This document shows, piece by piece, positions 63,712-64,000 of a DNA stretch of 64,000 nucleotides (position 1 is its first letter; the number at the start of each line of letters is the position of its first letter). The notes under the pieces were generated by a model that was given only the letters and a program-made list of their open reading frames with translations, did not search any database and was not told the origin of the DNA. A program made the translations under genes and the position numbers. This stretch comes from Hyphomonadaceae bacterium (lineage in GTDB: Bacteria > Pseudomonadota > Alphaproteobacteria > Caulobacterales > Hyphomonadaceae), in contig JANSWU010000005.1 in assembly GCA_024743315.1 (NCBI GenBank), forward strand, positions 1 to 64,000. Reading direction: 5' to 3'.

Positions 63712-64000
63712 TTAGATCCCGGCGCGTTCGAGCATCCGATCGAAGCCGGCCCAGAATTCGGCGCGCTTGTCCGGCTTTTCCATCAGGATTTCATGCATCG
63801 CGCCCTCAACTGTGACGTGCTCACAATTAGGCAGGCGCTTGGCGACATTGGCATGAGCGCGATTATCGACCAGCTTTTCATCGGCAGCACTGGCGACAAA
63901 AATTGGAATGTCGATCTGAGCGAGAACCTCAGGTTTTGAAATGCGGTTAAAGATGTCGAGGGATGCCCCAAGCCACCCCCAAGTAACCGGCCCCAAAGAG
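63712..64000 (-). CDS. Alpha/beta hydrolase, C-terminal part (cut at window edge)
   Basis: The last ~96 residues of an alpha/beta hydrolase. 'IDIPIFVASAADEKLVDNRAH' supplies the catalytic Asp region and 'HVTVEGAMHEILMEKPDKR' the catalytic His, in the pattern of PldB-like lysophospholipases/monoacylglycerol lipases. The nucleophile elbow lies beyond base 64000. The TTG at 63996 is internal, so the true start is outside the window. Confidence 0.8.
   Translation of the reverse strand, partial: SLGPVTWGWLGASLDIFNRISKPEVLAQIDIPIFVASAADEKLVDNRAHANVAKRLPNCEHVTVEGAMHEILMEKPDKRAEFWAGFDRMLERAGI

Overview
The window is a contiguous piece of an alphaproteobacterial chromosome, most likely a marine stalked or budding type (Hyphomonadaceae/Maricaulales-like). 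The evidence is a PhyR/NepR/HWE-kinase general stress locus (found only in alphaproteobacteria), an Oar-type TonB-dependent receptor, agmatine-route putrescine genes, a Suv3-type helicase, an alphaproteobacterial-type LexA box, and moderately high GC throughout. This placement is inferred from gene families, not from a marker phylogeny. I see no rRNA, tRNA, CRISPR array, prophage, plasmid or insertion sequence. Gene density is high, and only 44932-45445 exceeds 300 bases without a gene.

Layout. 1-5220: the end of an unknown gene, a secreted DUF11-like protein, an SMP-30 lactonase, folA, a VUT-family transporter, an FMN-binding glutamate-synthase-like protein, then copy 1 of a three-hairpin repeat. 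5221-9868: an acyl-CoA dehydrogenase pair, SnoaL-like and small membrane proteins, a family 2 glycosyltransferase. 9987-14890: a truncated photolyase/cryptochrome with a LexA-type box at its start, a small Arg-rich ORF behind tandem 12-nt repeats, SixA-like phosphatase, 1-Cys peroxiredoxin, an SDR without its catalytic Tyr/Lys, an orphan TAXI protein. 15039-20216: ftsH-bolA, then the general stress regulators (HWE kinase, NepR, PhyR; no ecfG nearby). 20289-26043: DUF6065, ProXp-like deacylase, orphan PstS, murI, an HhH protein, a DMT exporter, phzF. 26119-32345: an acyl-CoA synthetase/lipoprotein/thiD operon, tesB, and a phospholipase C-like/DUF4332 fusion. 32342-41758: MFS-spermidine synthase fusion, secreted proteins, an MBL/DUF2164/ArsC-like operon, a methyltransferase, a CPBP protease divergent from a TetR regulator. 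41789-44931: a TPP riboswitch, DUF1801 gene, thiC, and two less GC-rich unknown genes. 44932-45445: a repeat cluster. 45446-54020: LysE exporter, secreted tail-collar protein, VOC protein, fdxA, TerB-like, S4 protein, Suv3-like helicase, ArnT-like transferase. 54229-64000: the TonB receptor, aguA-aguB, rhomboid, zapE, M28 peptidase, bacterioferritin, a double CDGSH protein, and a partial alpha/beta hydrolase.

Genes that work together: kinase, PhyR and NepR (stress signalling); thiC and thiD (HMP branch of thiamine synthesis, with a riboswitch seen only at thiC); aguA and aguB (agmatine to putrescine); FadD, ACAD and TesB (acyl-CoA metabolism); bfr, fdxA and the CDGSH protein (iron and Fe-S); FtsH, rhomboid, CPBP and M28 (proteolysis). 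The observations I rate most worth following are the two copies of a three-hairpin intergenic element, the riboswitch whose P1 stem appears to contain the ribosome binding site, the LexA box touching the start codon of a truncated photolyase, and the small Arg-rich gene preceded by a 21-bp-phased direct repeat.
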